A stretch of DNA of 64,000 nucleotides, from assembly GCF_045209745.1 (NCBI RefSeq), contig NZ_CP109273.1:2108001-2172000 (forward strand), in the 5' to 3' direction. Below the pieces are notes generated by a model that was given only the letters and a program-made list of their open reading frames with translations, was not told the DNA's origin and searched no databases. Made by a program: the position numbers and the translations under genes. Shown here in pieces: positions 40,754-49,747 of this stretch. Within the stretch, counting starts at the first letter, position 1. Every line of letters begins with the position of its first letter. Source of the stretch: Micromonospora sp045209745. GTDB taxonomy: Bacteria; Actinomycetota; Actinomycetes; Mycobacteriales; Micromonosporaceae.

Positions 40754-41731
40754 ATGAAGGTTGCTGAGCGCTTTGGGTCCGGTCACCGCGTCCTCGTCAC
40801 CGGCGGCGCTGGTTTCGTCCCGTCGCACCTGGTGGACGTCCTGATCGCTCGCGGTTGCACGGTGGTGGCGCTGGACAACTTCGTGACCGGCTCCAAGGAA
40901 AACGTCGCCCACCTACTGGATCGGCCAACCTTCACCCTCGTCGAAGCGGACATCTCCGAGGGTCTGCCGACCCACCACCCGGCGCTGGCGCAGCGGTTCG
41001 ACGCGATCCTGCACATGGCCTCACCGGCCAGCCCCACCGACTTCGCCCAACTGCCGGTGGAAATCCTCCGGGTCGGTTCGGTGGGCACCCTGCACCTGCT
41101 GGAGCGCGCGGTCGCCGACGGCGCCCGGTTCCTGATGGCCTCCACCTCCGAGGCGTACGGGGACCCGAAGGAGCACCCGCAGCGCGAGACCTACTGGGGC
41201 AACGTCAACCCGATCGGGGTCCGCAGCGTCTACGACGAGGCGAAGCGCTTCTCCGAGGCCGCGACGATGGCATACCACCGTTACCGCGGGCTCGACGCGG
41301 CGATCGTCCGGATCTTCAACACGTACGGCCCGCGGATGCGTCCGGACGACGGCCGCGCCATCCCCACCTTCATCTCCCAGGCGCTGCGCGGCGAGCCGAT
41401 CACCGTGCACGGCACCGGCAACCAGACCCGGTCCATCTGTTTCGTCGAGGACCTGGTGCGGGGCATCCTGCTGCTGCTCGATTCGACCGAAACGGGCCCG
41501 GTCAACTGCGGCACCGAGCATGAGCTGTCCATGCGGCAACTCGCCGAGTTGATCGTGTCGCTCTCCGGCAGCACCTCGCAGGTGATCTACGTCACCCGAA
41601 GCTCGGATGACCCGGAGATGCGTCGGCCGGATCTCACGCTCGCCCGTGAATTGCTCGGATACGAGCCGACGGTGGCGCCCGAAGACGGCCTGCGACGCAC
41701 GATCGAGCACTTCCGGGCGCGGCTAGGGTAA
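40754..41731 (+). CDS. NAD-dependent UDP-sugar epimerase/decarboxylase (UXS-like SDR)
   Basis: The 325-residue extended SDR has the Rossmann start VLVTGGAGFVPSHLVD, ASPASPTDFAQLPVEILRV, the catalytic Ser in STSEAYGDP, YWGNVNPIGVRSVYDEAKR with the YxxxK pair, and RIFNTYGPRM. Most motifs match UDP-glucuronate decarboxylases, which make UDP-xylose. The third glycine of GxxGxxG is replaced by proline, which is unusual. ATG 40754 has TAGGCT 7 nt upstream (leaderless). It precedes three LCP genes, consistent with surface glycan supply. Confidence 0.85.
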   Translation: MKVAERFGSGHRVLVTGGAGFVPSHLVDVLIARGCTVVALDNFVTGSKENVAHLLDRPTFTLVEADISEGLPTHHPALAQRFDAILHMASPASPTDFAQLPVEILRVGSVGTLHLLERAVADGARFLMASTSEAYGDPKEHPQRETYWGNVNPIGVRSVYDEAKRFSEAATMAYHRYRGLDAAIVRIFNTYGPRMRPDDGRAIPTFISQALRGEPITVHGTGNQTRSICFVEDLVRGILLLLDSTETGPVNCGTEHELSMRQLAELIVSLSGSTSQVIYVTRSSDDPEMRRPDLTLARELLGYEPTVAPEDGLRRTIEHFRARLG

Positions 41732-41807
41732 CCGCTTCATTGCGCACCGCCTGCCGCTGAGTGTCGCCTGAAGGCGGTAGTGGCTCGTGCTACGTACCCT
41801 GAGTTAC

Positions 41808-43034
41808 ATGTCCGCGACTTCGTCTGCCGGCGTCCCGCATCCGCACCTGCACCGCAGCGCCGGGCGCGCGTCGGTGCCTGGCCCCGATCGGGGCGCCTCC
41901 GGGCGTGCCCGTCCGACCGACGCGCGCTTCTACCCGTCGTACGACGAGGAGGTGCCCAGGTCCGGCGGCCCGGCGGGGCCGAGAGGACCCGGCGGGCCGG
42001 GTGGCGTCGGCGGGCCGGGGCGGCGTGGCCCCCGACCGCGCTGGGGTCGGATCGCCCTCGTGGGGGGGATCGCGGTGCTGGTGCTGGCGCTGCTCGGCGG
42101 CGTCGGTGCCTGGCTGTACGCCCGCAACCTCAACAGTGACCTGGCCCGCACGGACCCGTTCGCGGAGATCACCGGTGGCCGGCCGGTCAAGACCGTCGAC
42201 GGTGCACTGAACATCCTGTTGGTCGGTAGCGACTCGCGGGACCCGGACGCGCCGGTCGACACCAAGAGTCAGTGGCGCGCCGACACGATCATCGTCATGC
42301 ACATTCCGGCCGACCACCAGGAGGCGTACCTGGTCTCCATCCCGCGTGACCTCTACGTGCCGATCCCGGAGAGCGCCGGCGCGGACTGCGGCTCCGGCCA
42401 GCGCGCGAAGATCAACGCGGCGTTCGCGTTCGGTGGGCTGCCGCTGGCGGTACGTACCGTGGAGTGCTTCACCGACGTTCGGATCGACCACGTGATGGCG
42501 ATCGACTTCGGCGGTTTCAAGGAGGTCACGGACGCCCTCGGCGGGGTGGACCTCGAGGTGGAGCGGACCGTCACCTCGATCCACAAGCCGTATCGGACGT
42601 TCACCAAGGGCACCAACCACATGGACGGCGCGGAGGCGCTGGACTGGATTCGGCAGCGCAAGCAGTTTCCGGACGGGGACTTCGCCCGCATGCGGCACCA
42701 GCAGGAGTTCCTTCGGGCGCTGATGGACAAGGCGGCGAGCACCGGCACGCTGGCGAACCCGAAGAAGCTCAACGACTTTCTCCAGGCGGTGACCGCGGCC
42801 GTAACCGTCGATCAGGGTTTCTCGGTTACAGACATGGCACTGCAGTTCCGCAACCTGCGCGGCCAGAACCTCACCTTCGTGACCAGCCCGAACTCGGGCA
42901 GCGACACGATCAACGGCGAGTCGGTGGTGGTCTCCGACCGGGAGAAGGCGCTCGCCATGTACCGGGCCATGTCGGGGGACACCATGGCGGACTGGGTCAC
43001 GGCCAACCCGCCGAAGGGCAACAACGGCGGCTGA
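41808..43034 (+). CDS. LytR-CpsA-Psr (LCP) family glycopolymer transferase, first copy
   Basis: The 408-residue protein has a Pro/Gly-rich cytoplasmic N-terminus, one membrane helix (about 80-105) and an extracellular LCP domain: NILLVGSDSRDP, ADTIIVMHIPADHQ, VSIPRDLYVPIP, FGGFKEVTDALGGVDL, and DWIRQRKQFPDGDFARMRHQQ with the pyrophosphate-binding arginines. LCP enzymes attach wall glycopolymers (arabinogalactan- or teichoic-acid-like) to peptidoglycan. ATG 41808 has TACCCT 7 nt upstream and is preferred over the upstream frame at 41787. Confidence 0.92.
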   Translation: MSATSSAGVPHPHLHRSAGRASVPGPDRGASGRARPTDARFYPSYDEEVPRSGGPAGPRGPGGPGGVGGPGRRGPRPRWGRIALVGGIAVLVLALLGGVGAWLYARNLNSDLARTDPFAEITGGRPVKTVDGALNILLVGSDSRDPDAPVDTKSQWRADTIIVMHIPADHQEAYLVSIPRDLYVPIPESAGADCGSGQRAKINAAFAFGGLPLAVRTVECFTDVRIDHVMAIDFGGFKEVTDALGGVDLEVERTVTSIHKPYRTFTKGTNHMDGAEALDWIRQRKQFPDGDFARMRHQQEFLRALMDKAASTGTLANPKKLNDFLQAVTAAVTVDQGFSVTDMALQFRNLRGQNLTFVTSPNSGSDTINGESVVVSDREKALAMYRAMSGDTMADWVTANPPKGNNGG

Positions 43035-43227
43035 CCGTACGGGCGGGTGGCCTGCCGGTACGGCTGTCGGCGGCCCTGCGGCCACCCGGCCGTTCGGGTC
43101 ATCGAGCGGCGACGTTCGACTGGATTCGAGAAAATCGGCGTCCGGATTGACCCGGGCTGAACTCGCCAAGTCGATTTGATGTACGTACAGTGGTGCCTCC
43201 CCCTCCTGATCACGAGCTGGAGCACGA

Positions 43228-44484
43228 ATGCCGGTTCAGGCCAGTCGTCGCCCTTCGTCCCCCGGGTCCGCCGCGCCCAGCGGCCGGGTTGCTGCGGCCA
43301 TACCAGCGCAGCCGCGCTCGTCGGGCGGCGGGCCGGGCGGTCGCCCGCCCGGCAGCGGCGGCGACCGCGCGGGTGGCGGTGGGTCGAAGAAGCGAACCAG
43401 ACGCAAGGACCCACTCTGGGCCCGGCTGACGGTGGTGTTCGGTGCGGTGCTGATGCTCAGCAGCGGGGTGGCCATCGTCGGCAGCAAGGTGCTGATCGGG
43501 CAGGCGACCGGCGACATCGCGCAGCGCAACCTGCTGGGTGACGCCGGCAAGTCCGACGCCGAGGGCGGCGCGAGCCTGGACGGCCCGATCGACATGTTGC
43601 TGCTCGGCGTGGACGCCCGGGAGCGCTGGGCCGCCGATGACGTCCGGTCGGACAGCATCATCATCCTGCACATCCCGGCCACGCATGATCAGGCGTATCT
43701 GATCTCGATCCCCCGGGACACCGAGGCGCAGATCCCGGCGTTCTCGAAGAGCGGCTACGGTGGCGGCACCGGAAAGATCAACGCCGCGTTCCAGGCCGGC
43801 GCCGCCAACGGCGGTGGCTGGGAGGGTGGCGCGCAGCTCATGGCGCAGACGATCAAGCGGCTCACCGGGATCAGCTTCGACGGCGCGGCGATCATCAACT
43901 TCGGCGGCTTCAAGAACGTCATCGACACCCTGGGCACGGTGCGCATCTGCGTCAGTCAGGAGGTCAAGTCGCTGCACATGTCGTACGTCGACGGCAAGCC
44001 GATGTGGAACGCGGACGCCAAGAAGACCGGCAAGTCGCGGACCCCGGTGGTGCACAAGAAGGGCTGCCAGGAGATGGAGGGCTGGGCGGCACTCGACTAC
44101 TCCCGGCAGCGCAAGTCCCTCCGCAACGGCGACTACGACCGACAGGCGAACCAGCAGCAGCTGATCAAGGCGATGGCCAAGAAGGCCACCGACGGCGGCA
44201 TGCTGACCAACCCGGCCAAGCTGAATCAGCTGACCAAGGCGGCGGGCAAGTCGCTCGTACTGGACACCGGCGGCGCCAAGATCGAAGATCTCATCTTCAC
44301 CATGCGCGGGGTCACCGCCAACGAGCTGACGATGCTCAAGACCAACAACGGCACCTTCAACGCCAACGGCAACAACACCGAGGGCTTGAACGAAGAGACG
44401 ATGGCGATGTTCCGGGCGGTCAAGCAGGACAAGCTCGCCGAGTTCGTCTTCACCCACCCCGAGGTGATCTCCACCCGGAAGTGA
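43228..44484 (+). CDS. LCP family glycopolymer transferase, second copy
   Basis: The 418-residue paralogue has a ~60-residue basic, Ser/Pro/Gly-rich cytoplasmic tail, one membrane helix (about 70-90) and an LCP domain with DMLLLGVDARERW, SDSIIILHIPATHD, ISIPRDTEAQIP, FGGFKNVIDTLG and ALDYSRQRKSLRNGDYDRQ. The domain contains a lysine-rich insertion (DAKKTGKSRTPVVHKKGCQE). ATG 43228 follows GGAGCACG; a TACAGT hexamer at 43186-43191 may be its -10. The 193-base gap before it shows no gene. Confidence 0.9.
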   Translation: MPVQASRRPSSPGSAAPSGRVAAAIPAQPRSSGGGPGGRPPGSGGDRAGGGGSKKRTRRKDPLWARLTVVFGAVLMLSSGVAIVGSKVLIGQATGDIAQRNLLGDAGKSDAEGGASLDGPIDMLLLGVDARERWAADDVRSDSIIILHIPATHDQAYLISIPRDTEAQIPAFSKSGYGGGTGKINAAFQAGAANGGGWEGGAQLMAQTIKRLTGISFDGAAIINFGGFKNVIDTLGTVRICVSQEVKSLHMSYVDGKPMWNADAKKTGKSRTPVVHKKGCQEMEGWAALDYSRQRKSLRNGDYDRQANQQQLIKAMAKKATDGGMLTNPAKLNQLTKAAGKSLVLDTGGAKIEDLIFTMRGVTANELTMLKTNNGTFNANGNNTEGLNEETMAMFRAVKQDKLAEFVFTHPEVISTRK

Positions 44485-44704
44485 GGCCGGGAGTCGCGGA
44501 AAGTCAGCGACGACGCCGTCACCGTCCTTAGGCTGGCGTGAGTAGGTTTCACGTACCGGCTGCGGGGAGGCGGTCACGCCCAGGTGGGGACGGAACGCAG
44601 CGGGCCGGGCCGGAGCGGCCCCGTCCGCCCGATCAGGCAGCGCCCGTGGGTCGCGGATCCTGCTCGGCATCGGCCTGGCCCTCGTCCTGCTGGCCGGGCT
44701 CGCC

Positions 44705-45622
44705 GTGGCCGGGCTCAAGACGCTCAGCCACCGGTACGACCGCACGGTGACCAAGGAACAACTACTCGCCCCCGACGCCCGCACCGACCGGACCGACCTG
44801 CACGGGCCCCTCAACTACCTTCTGGTCGGCTCTGATCGGCGCCCGGGCAGCAGCGGACCGGACCAACGCTCGGACAGCATCCTCATCGTGCACGTGCCTG
44901 CCGGGCAGCGGGAGGCCTACCTGATCTCCATTCCGCGTGATCTGCTGGTCGCCATCCCGCCCGCGAACGGGTTCGGTGGCGGCCAGGACAAGATCAATGC
45001 CGCGTACGAGCACGGCGGCGGCGGGCAGGCCGGTGCCCAACTGCTCTCCGCCACCCTGAACCGGCTCACCGGAATCCGGTTCGACGGTGCCGCGTTGATC
45101 GACTTCTCCGGCTTCCGGAAGGTCATCGACCTGCTCGGCGGGGTGGAGATGTGCGTGGACACCGAGGTCCGCTCAATCCACACCAACCGGGTATTTCCCA
45201 CCGGCTGCCAGAAAATGGACGGGGCGCAGGCGCTGGACTACGTACGACAGCGCTACGACCTACCCGGCGGTGATTACGACCGGCAGCACCACCAGCAACA
45301 GTTGCTCCGGGCGATGCTGGACAGCGCCGGCAAGGCGGACCTGCGCAGCGATCCGGTCAAGATGGACCAGGTGCTCCGGGCGGTCGGCAGCTCGTTGACC
45401 GTCGACACCAACGGCGTACCCCTGGAGGACCTGCTCCTCGCGCTACGCGCGCTGCCGCCCGACGGGATGCGCGGCGTCCAGGTGCCCTCCGCGCCGCAGA
45501 GCATCGGCGAGGTCTCGTACGTGGTGCTGGACAACGGGGGCAATGGGCTCTTCGAGGCGGTTCGCGGCACACGAATGCCGGCCTGGGCGCAGGCCAACCC
45601 CCGTTGGGTGACCCGGTTGTGA
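44705..45622 (+). CDS. LCP family glycopolymer transferase, third copy, start unresolved
   Basis: The LCP domain is intact: NYLLVGSDRRPGSSG, SDSILIVHVPAGQR, ISIPRDLLVAIPP, FSGFRKVIDLLGG and DYVRQRYDLPGGDYDRQHHQQ. The first in-frame ATG/GTG/TTG is GTG 44705, which falls inside the membrane helix (GIGLALVLLAGLAVAGLK). The frame is open back to 44546 after a TAG at 44543 and encodes a normal basic tail plus helix, but has no standard start codon. GTG 44538, just after TAGGCT, is in another frame. Either a frameshift near 44550-44640 or a non-standard start must be assumed. Confidence 0.75.
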   Translation: MAGLKTLSHRYDRTVTKEQLLAPDARTDRTDLHGPLNYLLVGSDRRPGSSGPDQRSDSILIVHVPAGQREAYLISIPRDLLVAIPPANGFGGGQDKINAAYEHGGGGQAGAQLLSATLNRLTGIRFDGAALIDFSGFRKVIDLLGGVEMCVDTEVRSIHTNRVFPTGCQKMDGAQALDYVRQRYDLPGGDYDRQHHQQQLLRAMLDSAGKADLRSDPVKMDQVLRAVGSSLTVDTNGVPLEDLLLALRALPPDGMRGVQVPSAPQSIGEVSYVVLDNGGNGLFEAVRGTRMPAWAQANPRWVTRL

Positions 45623-45680
45623 TGGTGCCGACGGCCGGGTCGGTGCCGAACCGGCCCACGAGGATCTAGTGTTGCTTCCT

Positions 45681-46016
45681 GTGTTCGGACCCCAGGTTCC
45701 CACCGTGCCCGTGACCGAAATCGCCGCCGAGACCTACCTGCTGGATGTGCGGGAGGACGACGAGTGGGCGGCTGGTCATGCCCCCACCGCCCACCATCTG
45801 CCGATGATGGAGCTGCCGGCCCGGCTCGCGGAGGTGCCGACCGACCGGGACGTGGCGGTCGTCTGTCGCTCCGGCGGGCGTTCCGCCCAGGTCGTCGCCT
45901 ACCTGATCAACAACGGCTGGGAGCAGGTGCGTAACGCCGACGGCGGGATGCGCCAGTGGGCCGCGGTCGGTCGGCCGGTGGTCGACGCGAACGGGCAGCC
46001 CGGCCAGGTCATCTGA
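45681..46016 (+). CDS. Single-domain rhodanese
   Basis: The ~111-residue protein has the rhodanese pattern: EIAAETYLLDVREDDEWAAGH, AHHLPMMELP, the active-site loop VVCRSGGRSAQ with the persulfide cysteine, and NADGGMRQWAAVGRPV. It transfers sulfane sulfur, acceptor unknown. GTG 45681 is 8 nt after a TAGTGT box (leaderless); GTG 45669 overlaps the box. The phosphodiesterase gene begins 10 bases after its stop. Confidence 0.88.
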   Translation: MFGPQVPTVPVTEIAAETYLLDVREDDEWAAGHAPTAHHLPMMELPARLAEVPTDRDVAVVCRSGGRSAQVVAYLINNGWEQVRNADGGMRQWAAVGRPVVDANGQPGQVI

Positions 46017-46026
46017 GGCTGCCGGA

Positions 46027-46815
46027 ATGGGTGGCCCACTGGTCTTCGCGCACCGCGGCGCCTCGTACGACCTTCCCGAGCACACCCTCGCCGCGTACCT
46101 GCGCGCTCTCGACGAGGGTGCCGACGGCCTGGAGTGCGACGTCCGGCTGACCCGGGACGGGCACCTGGTCTGCGTGCACGACCGACGGCTCGACCGCACC
46201 AGCAACGGTCGCGGTCTGGTCAGCGCGCGCACGCTCGCCGAACTGGACGCGCTGGACTACGGCTCGTGGCATCCGGGCAGCGCGCCGAACGGGGACCTAC
46301 CGCCGGATGAGTCGCACACCCGGCTGCTGACCCTGGCCCGGTTGCTGGACGCGGTGCTCGCCGCCGGCCGGCCGGTCCGGCTGCTGGTGGAGACGAAGCA
46401 CCCGTCCCGCTACGGCTCGAACGTGGAACGACGACTGGTCAGCATGCTGCGCCGGTACGGGCTGGCCGACCCGGCGCCGGACGACCCGGTGCAGGTCACC
46501 GTCATGTCGTTCTCCCCGCTGGCCGTCCGCCGGGTACGCGAGCTCGCGCCGGCGCTGCCCACGGTGCTGTTGCTGGAGGTGTTGCCGCGCTGGCTGCGGT
46601 TGGGGCGGCTGCCGTTCGGCACCCGTGTCGCCGGACCGGGCATCAGCCTGGTCCGGGCCCGCCCGCAGCTGCTGCCCGCACTGCGTGCGGGCGGCAACCA
46701 GGTGTACGTCTGGACGGTCAACGAGCCGACCGACCTGGAGCTGGTGCTTTCCGCCGGGGTCGACGGGATCATCACCGATCGGCCGGCGTACGCCCTCGCC
46801 CGGCTGGGCCGCTGA
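46027..46815 (+). CDS. Glycerophosphodiester phosphodiesterase
   Basis: The 262-residue GDPD-type TIM barrel has the catalytic FAHRGASYDLPEHTLAAY with His-Arg, the metal ligands GLECDVRLTRDGHLVCVHD, and VWTVNEPTDLELVLSAGVDGIITDRP near the end. There is no signal peptide, so it is cytoplasmic and hydrolyses deacylated phospholipids to glycerol phosphate and an alcohol. It shares a transcription unit with the rhodanese by spacing. It might also process polyol-phosphate polymers. Confidence 0.9.
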   Translation: MGGPLVFAHRGASYDLPEHTLAAYLRALDEGADGLECDVRLTRDGHLVCVHDRRLDRTSNGRGLVSARTLAELDALDYGSWHPGSAPNGDLPPDESHTRLLTLARLLDAVLAAGRPVRLLVETKHPSRYGSNVERRLVSMLRRYGLADPAPDDPVQVTVMSFSPLAVRRVRELAPALPTVLLLEVLPRWLRLGRLPFGTRVAGPGISLVRARPQLLPALRAGGNQVYVWTVNEPTDLELVLSAGVDGIITDRPAYALARLGR

Positions 46816-46860
46816 CCGGGCGGGGTGCCCAAATCCGGGTCGGCGGGGCAGACTCGGCAC

Positions 46861-48315
46861 ATGCCGGAGCGTATTGACTTCCCCGCTCTCATCGCCGGCC
46901 ACACCGTCGTGATCGAGATGATCAACTCTGGGGACGCGGGCCTGCCGGTCCTCACCCGGCTGCTCCGGGTGGTCCAGCCGGCACTCGGCGCGACCGGTAT
47001 GGCGTTCGTCGAGTTCGGTCCGACCGGCGGTCGCGTGATCGCCGTGACCGGCGCGGCGGAATGGGCCCTCGGCCGTCCGCTGGCGGCCGACGACCCGGAC
47101 ACCGTCTGCCTGCTCGCCGGGCCACGGGTGCGCCAGGCTCGGGTGCGCCACCTCAACGGCAAACTGGCCGGCGAGCTGGCTGACAGCGGCCTGCACTGGA
47201 TGGTGGTCTCCCGGGCCGAGATCGGCGGCCACACCGTCGGCAGCCTGCACGCGCTCTATCCGGGCGAGGACGAACCGGGCACCGAGCAGCAGGCGGTGGT
47301 CGCCTACCTCGCGTCCTGCGTCGCGCACATGTACGGCGACCAGAGCGGCCTTCCGGTACACGGCGACGGCCCAGTGGTGGCGGCGCTCGCCGACGGGCTG
47401 GCCGTCGTCGACCGGGACGGACACGTCCGACTCTGGAACCCAGCCGCCGCCCAGGTCACCGGCCGGCCGGCCGAGCAGGCGCTGAGCCGCCCGCTGCCGT
47501 TCCCCCTGCCGCCCTCCGGTCAGGTTCGGGACCACCGGATGCCGGACGGCCGCTGGCTGCGGATCACCTCCGGCGAGTTGCCCGGGCCGGGCACGTTGCG
47601 CGTGGTCACCTTCCGCGACATCACCGACCAGCAGCGCCGCGACCACGACCGGGAGCTGTTCGTCGCGGTGACCAGCCACGAGCTGCGCACCCCGGTCACC
47701 GTGATCAAGGGGTACGCGGACACCCTCACCGACCACTGGGAGTCGCTGACCGACGTCGACCGACGGCAGGCTGCCCGGGTGATCGGGCAACGCGCCAACG
47801 AGTTGGCCCGGTTGGTCGACCGTCTCCTCAGCTCGGCGGCCGAGGCGGGGCCGGGGGACGACCCGCCCACCCCGTTCGACCTCGGCGAGGCGCTGCGCTC
47901 CGCCGTCGTGGACCTGCCGGCGGAGTTGCGTCGCCGGATGGTGCTCCTCCTCCCGACCGACCTGCCCAAGGCGCTCGGCCATCGGCCCAGCCTGGCCACT
48001 GTGCTGACCGAGTTGACGACCAACGCCGGCAAGTACTCGGCACCGGATTCCCCGATCGAGATCACCGCCTCGTTCGACGGTCACCTGGTGGCGTTCCGGG
48101 TCAGCGACCAGGGCATCGGCATCCGACCCGAGCACGTGGAGCGGGCGTTCGACCGGTTCTGGCAGGGCGAGTCCGGCGACCGGCGCGGCTACCCCGGGGC
48201 AGGGCTCGGCCTCTATCTCGTCCGCCGAATCGTTGAACAGCAGAATGGATGGGTATCCCTACGTCCGAGGACCGGCGGCGGTACGGTCGCGGAAGTGCGG
48301 CTACCGCGCGGTTGA
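46861..48315 (+). CDS. Soluble PAS histidine kinase
   Basis: The 484-residue kinase lacks membrane helices. It has a GAF-like N-terminal domain (1-160), a PAS domain (about 170-256: ALADGLAVVDRDGHVRLWNPAAAQVTG, split across two strands), and the H box AVTSHELRTPVTVIKGYADTL with His273. TELTTNAGKYSA, VSDQGIGIRPEHVERAFDRF and GAGLGLYLVRRIVE follow. ATG 46861 lies 6 nt after CAGACT, a weak leaderless -10. No response-regulator gene is adjacent; the following gene is a serine-kinase-type ATPase instead. Confidence 0.88.
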   Translation: MPERIDFPALIAGHTVVIEMINSGDAGLPVLTRLLRVVQPALGATGMAFVEFGPTGGRVIAVTGAAEWALGRPLAADDPDTVCLLAGPRVRQARVRHLNGKLAGELADSGLHWMVVSRAEIGGHTVGSLHALYPGEDEPGTEQQAVVAYLASCVAHMYGDQSGLPVHGDGPVVAALADGLAVVDRDGHVRLWNPAAAQVTGRPAEQALSRPLPFPLPPSGQVRDHRMPDGRWLRITSGELPGPGTLRVVTFRDITDQQRRDHDRELFVAVTSHELRTPVTVIKGYADTLTDHWESLTDVDRRQAARVIGQRANELARLVDRLLSSAAEAGPGDDPPTPFDLGEALRSAVVDLPAELRRRMVLLLPTDLPKALGHRPSLATVLTELTTNAGKYSAPDSPIEITASFDGHLVAFRVSDQGIGIRPEHVERAFDRFWQGESGDRRGYPGAGLGLYLVRRIVEQQNGWVSLRPRTGGGTVAEVRLPRG

Positions 48316-48342
48316 CCGCGGTGGCGAGACGGGGAGGCGACG

Positions 48343-48792
48343 GTGGCAGCGGCAGCGAGGGACCGGGCGTGGTGCGTGGTGGTTCCCCACCACCCGGGCG
48401 GGGCACGGCTGGCCCGGCACCGGCTCGCCGGTGAGCTGGCGGACGTCGTACCCCCGACGCTCCTCGCGGATCTGATCGCGGTGCTCGCGGAGCTGGTGGG
48501 CAACGCGGTGCGGCACGCCAGACCTCTGCCCGGTGGGGTGATCCGGGTGGCCTGGCGGTTGCGGCCCTCGGCCGAGGGCGCACTGATCCAGCTGAGCGTC
48601 ACCGACGGCGGCGCGAGCACCGGGCCACGGCTCCGGACGGCCAGACCCGACGCGGCGGACGGGCGAGGGCTGCACATCGTGGCCGGTCTGGCCACCCGCT
48701 GGGGCGTCGAGCGGGACGGCATGGGCCAGCGCGTCTGGGCGGAGTTCGACCCGGCGCCGACACCCCGACCCGACCTGGTGCCGGCGGGCTGA
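48343..48792 (+). CDS. ATP-binding protein of the anti-sigma serine kinase (RsbW/HATPase_c_2) type
   Basis: The 149-residue protein is a stand-alone GHKL ATPase: ARHRLAGELADVVPPTLLAD, LIAVLAELVGNAVRHARPLPGG (N box), SVTDGGASTGPR (G1-like box), GRGLHIVAGLATRWGVER. Such proteins in actinobacteria act as anti-sigma kinases or as orphan regulators. GTG 48343 has GGGGAGG upstream and the gene is 27 bases after the PAS kinase. Confidence 0.85.
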   Translation: MAAAARDRAWCVVVPHHPGGARLARHRLAGELADVVPPTLLADLIAVLAELVGNAVRHARPLPGGVIRVAWRLRPSAEGALIQLSVTDGGASTGPRLRTARPDAADGRGLHIVAGLATRWGVERDGMGQRVWAEFDPAPTPRPDLVPAG

Positions 48793-48851
48793 GTGCGGCT
48801 CGGGCGGGTCCCGCCCGCGGCGAGCCGGTCGGGGCTCTAGGCTGTGACGCC

Positions 48852-49739
48852 GTGAGCAAGCGTCGAAAGAGCCAGCGCACCGCCGCCGACACCGCCCCCC
48901 GCCGAGAAAAGGTACGCGACGTCTTCGTGCCGCATCCGTTCGAAGGGCTGGTCGACGAGTCCGAGTGGATCGCGCTGCGCGAGTTGGTCCCCGCCGCCTC
49001 CGCGCCGCTGCGGCTGGCGCCCGCCCTGGTCGAGGAGTTCGGTGACCGGTCGGTGACGCTCGCCACGGTGCTGCCGATGGCCGCCCCGGCGATCACCAAG
49101 CCGGACGGCCGGGTGCTGATCGGTCTTCAGCGCCACCAGCAGTCCGGTGACGTCTCCCGGGACCTGGCCGAGGCACTGCTCTGCGGGCTGCGGGCCGAGC
49201 CGGGTGGCCAGGTGACCGTGCCGCCGCTGCCTGGCCCCGGCCCCCGCCTGCAGGACATCCTCGTGGACGGGCCGCTGGACATCACCATGCACGACGGTTT
49301 CGATTTCTGGCTCGATCCCGGGGCCGCCGATGATCCGACCGTCCAGGCGTCGCTGGAGCGGGCGAACGCGGCCATCTACCCGACGGTGCGGCTGACCGCG
49401 GCCAAGGCCGCGTACTGGTGCCAGGTCCCGGAGAAGGCACACGTGCGCTGGGTGCTGCCGGACGACGAGGACGCCGCCCTGGACGCGCTGGCCCGCCTCG
49501 GCGCGGCCGGCACGCTGCCATTGGGCGAGCAGACCAGGTTCGCCGGCATGTTCCGGGCGCACGGTCGGCTGGTGCCGGTCTGGGACCTGCCCGAGAAGAC
49601 TCCGGCGGCCGAGTGGGAGGAGCCGGTGGCGCAGTTCGCCAAGCGGTACGCCGAAGCGCTCACCGCCACCGACCCGCTCGACGCCGCCGGCCGGCGGGCC
49701 CGACAGGGTCTGCTCGGCCGCCAGCTCACCCTCCGCTGA
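48852..49739 (+). CDS. DUF5926 family protein
   Basis: The 295-residue soluble protein begins with MSKRRKSQRT and has conserved blocks FVPHPFEGLVDESEWIALRE, TVLPMAAPA, GDVSRDLAEALLCGL, HDGFDFWLDP, YWCQVPEKAHVRWVLPDDED and FAGMFRAHGRLVPVWDLP. These are the marks of DUF5926, a family nearly restricted to actinobacteria. GTG 48852 is 8 nt after TAGGCT (leaderless). The function is unknown; it is sometimes named after SecA by a weak C-terminal similarity, which I do not see here. Confidence 0.82.
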   Translation: MSKRRKSQRTAADTAPRREKVRDVFVPHPFEGLVDESEWIALRELVPAASAPLRLAPALVEEFGDRSVTLATVLPMAAPAITKPDGRVLIGLQRHQQSGDVSRDLAEALLCGLRAEPGGQVTVPPLPGPGPRLQDILVDGPLDITMHDGFDFWLDPGAADDPTVQASLERANAAIYPTVRLTAAKAAYWCQVPEKAHVRWVLPDDEDAALDALARLGAAGTLPLGEQTRFAGMFRAHGRLVPVWDLPEKTPAAEWEEPVAQFAKRYAEALTATDPLDAAGRRARQGLLGRQLTLR

Positions 49740-49747
49740 CGACGTCA

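Noticed and set aside
38837..40912. A 691-codon minus-strand open frame
   Set aside because: It is the reverse of actP and its DUF485 gene, with a His/Arg/Asp-rich translation and no domain. The plus-strand genes have clear families.
43035..43227. A tRNA-like sequence near GTTCGACTGGATTCGA
   Set aside because: The T-arm-like string has no matching acceptor or anticodon stem around it.
44546..44560. A second parS site (GGTTTCACGTACC)
   Set aside because: Only the left half matches; the right half of the palindrome is absent.
46297..48135. A 612-codon minus-strand open frame
   Set aside because: It is antisense to the phosphodiesterase and PAS kinase genes, with no recognisable domain or start signal.
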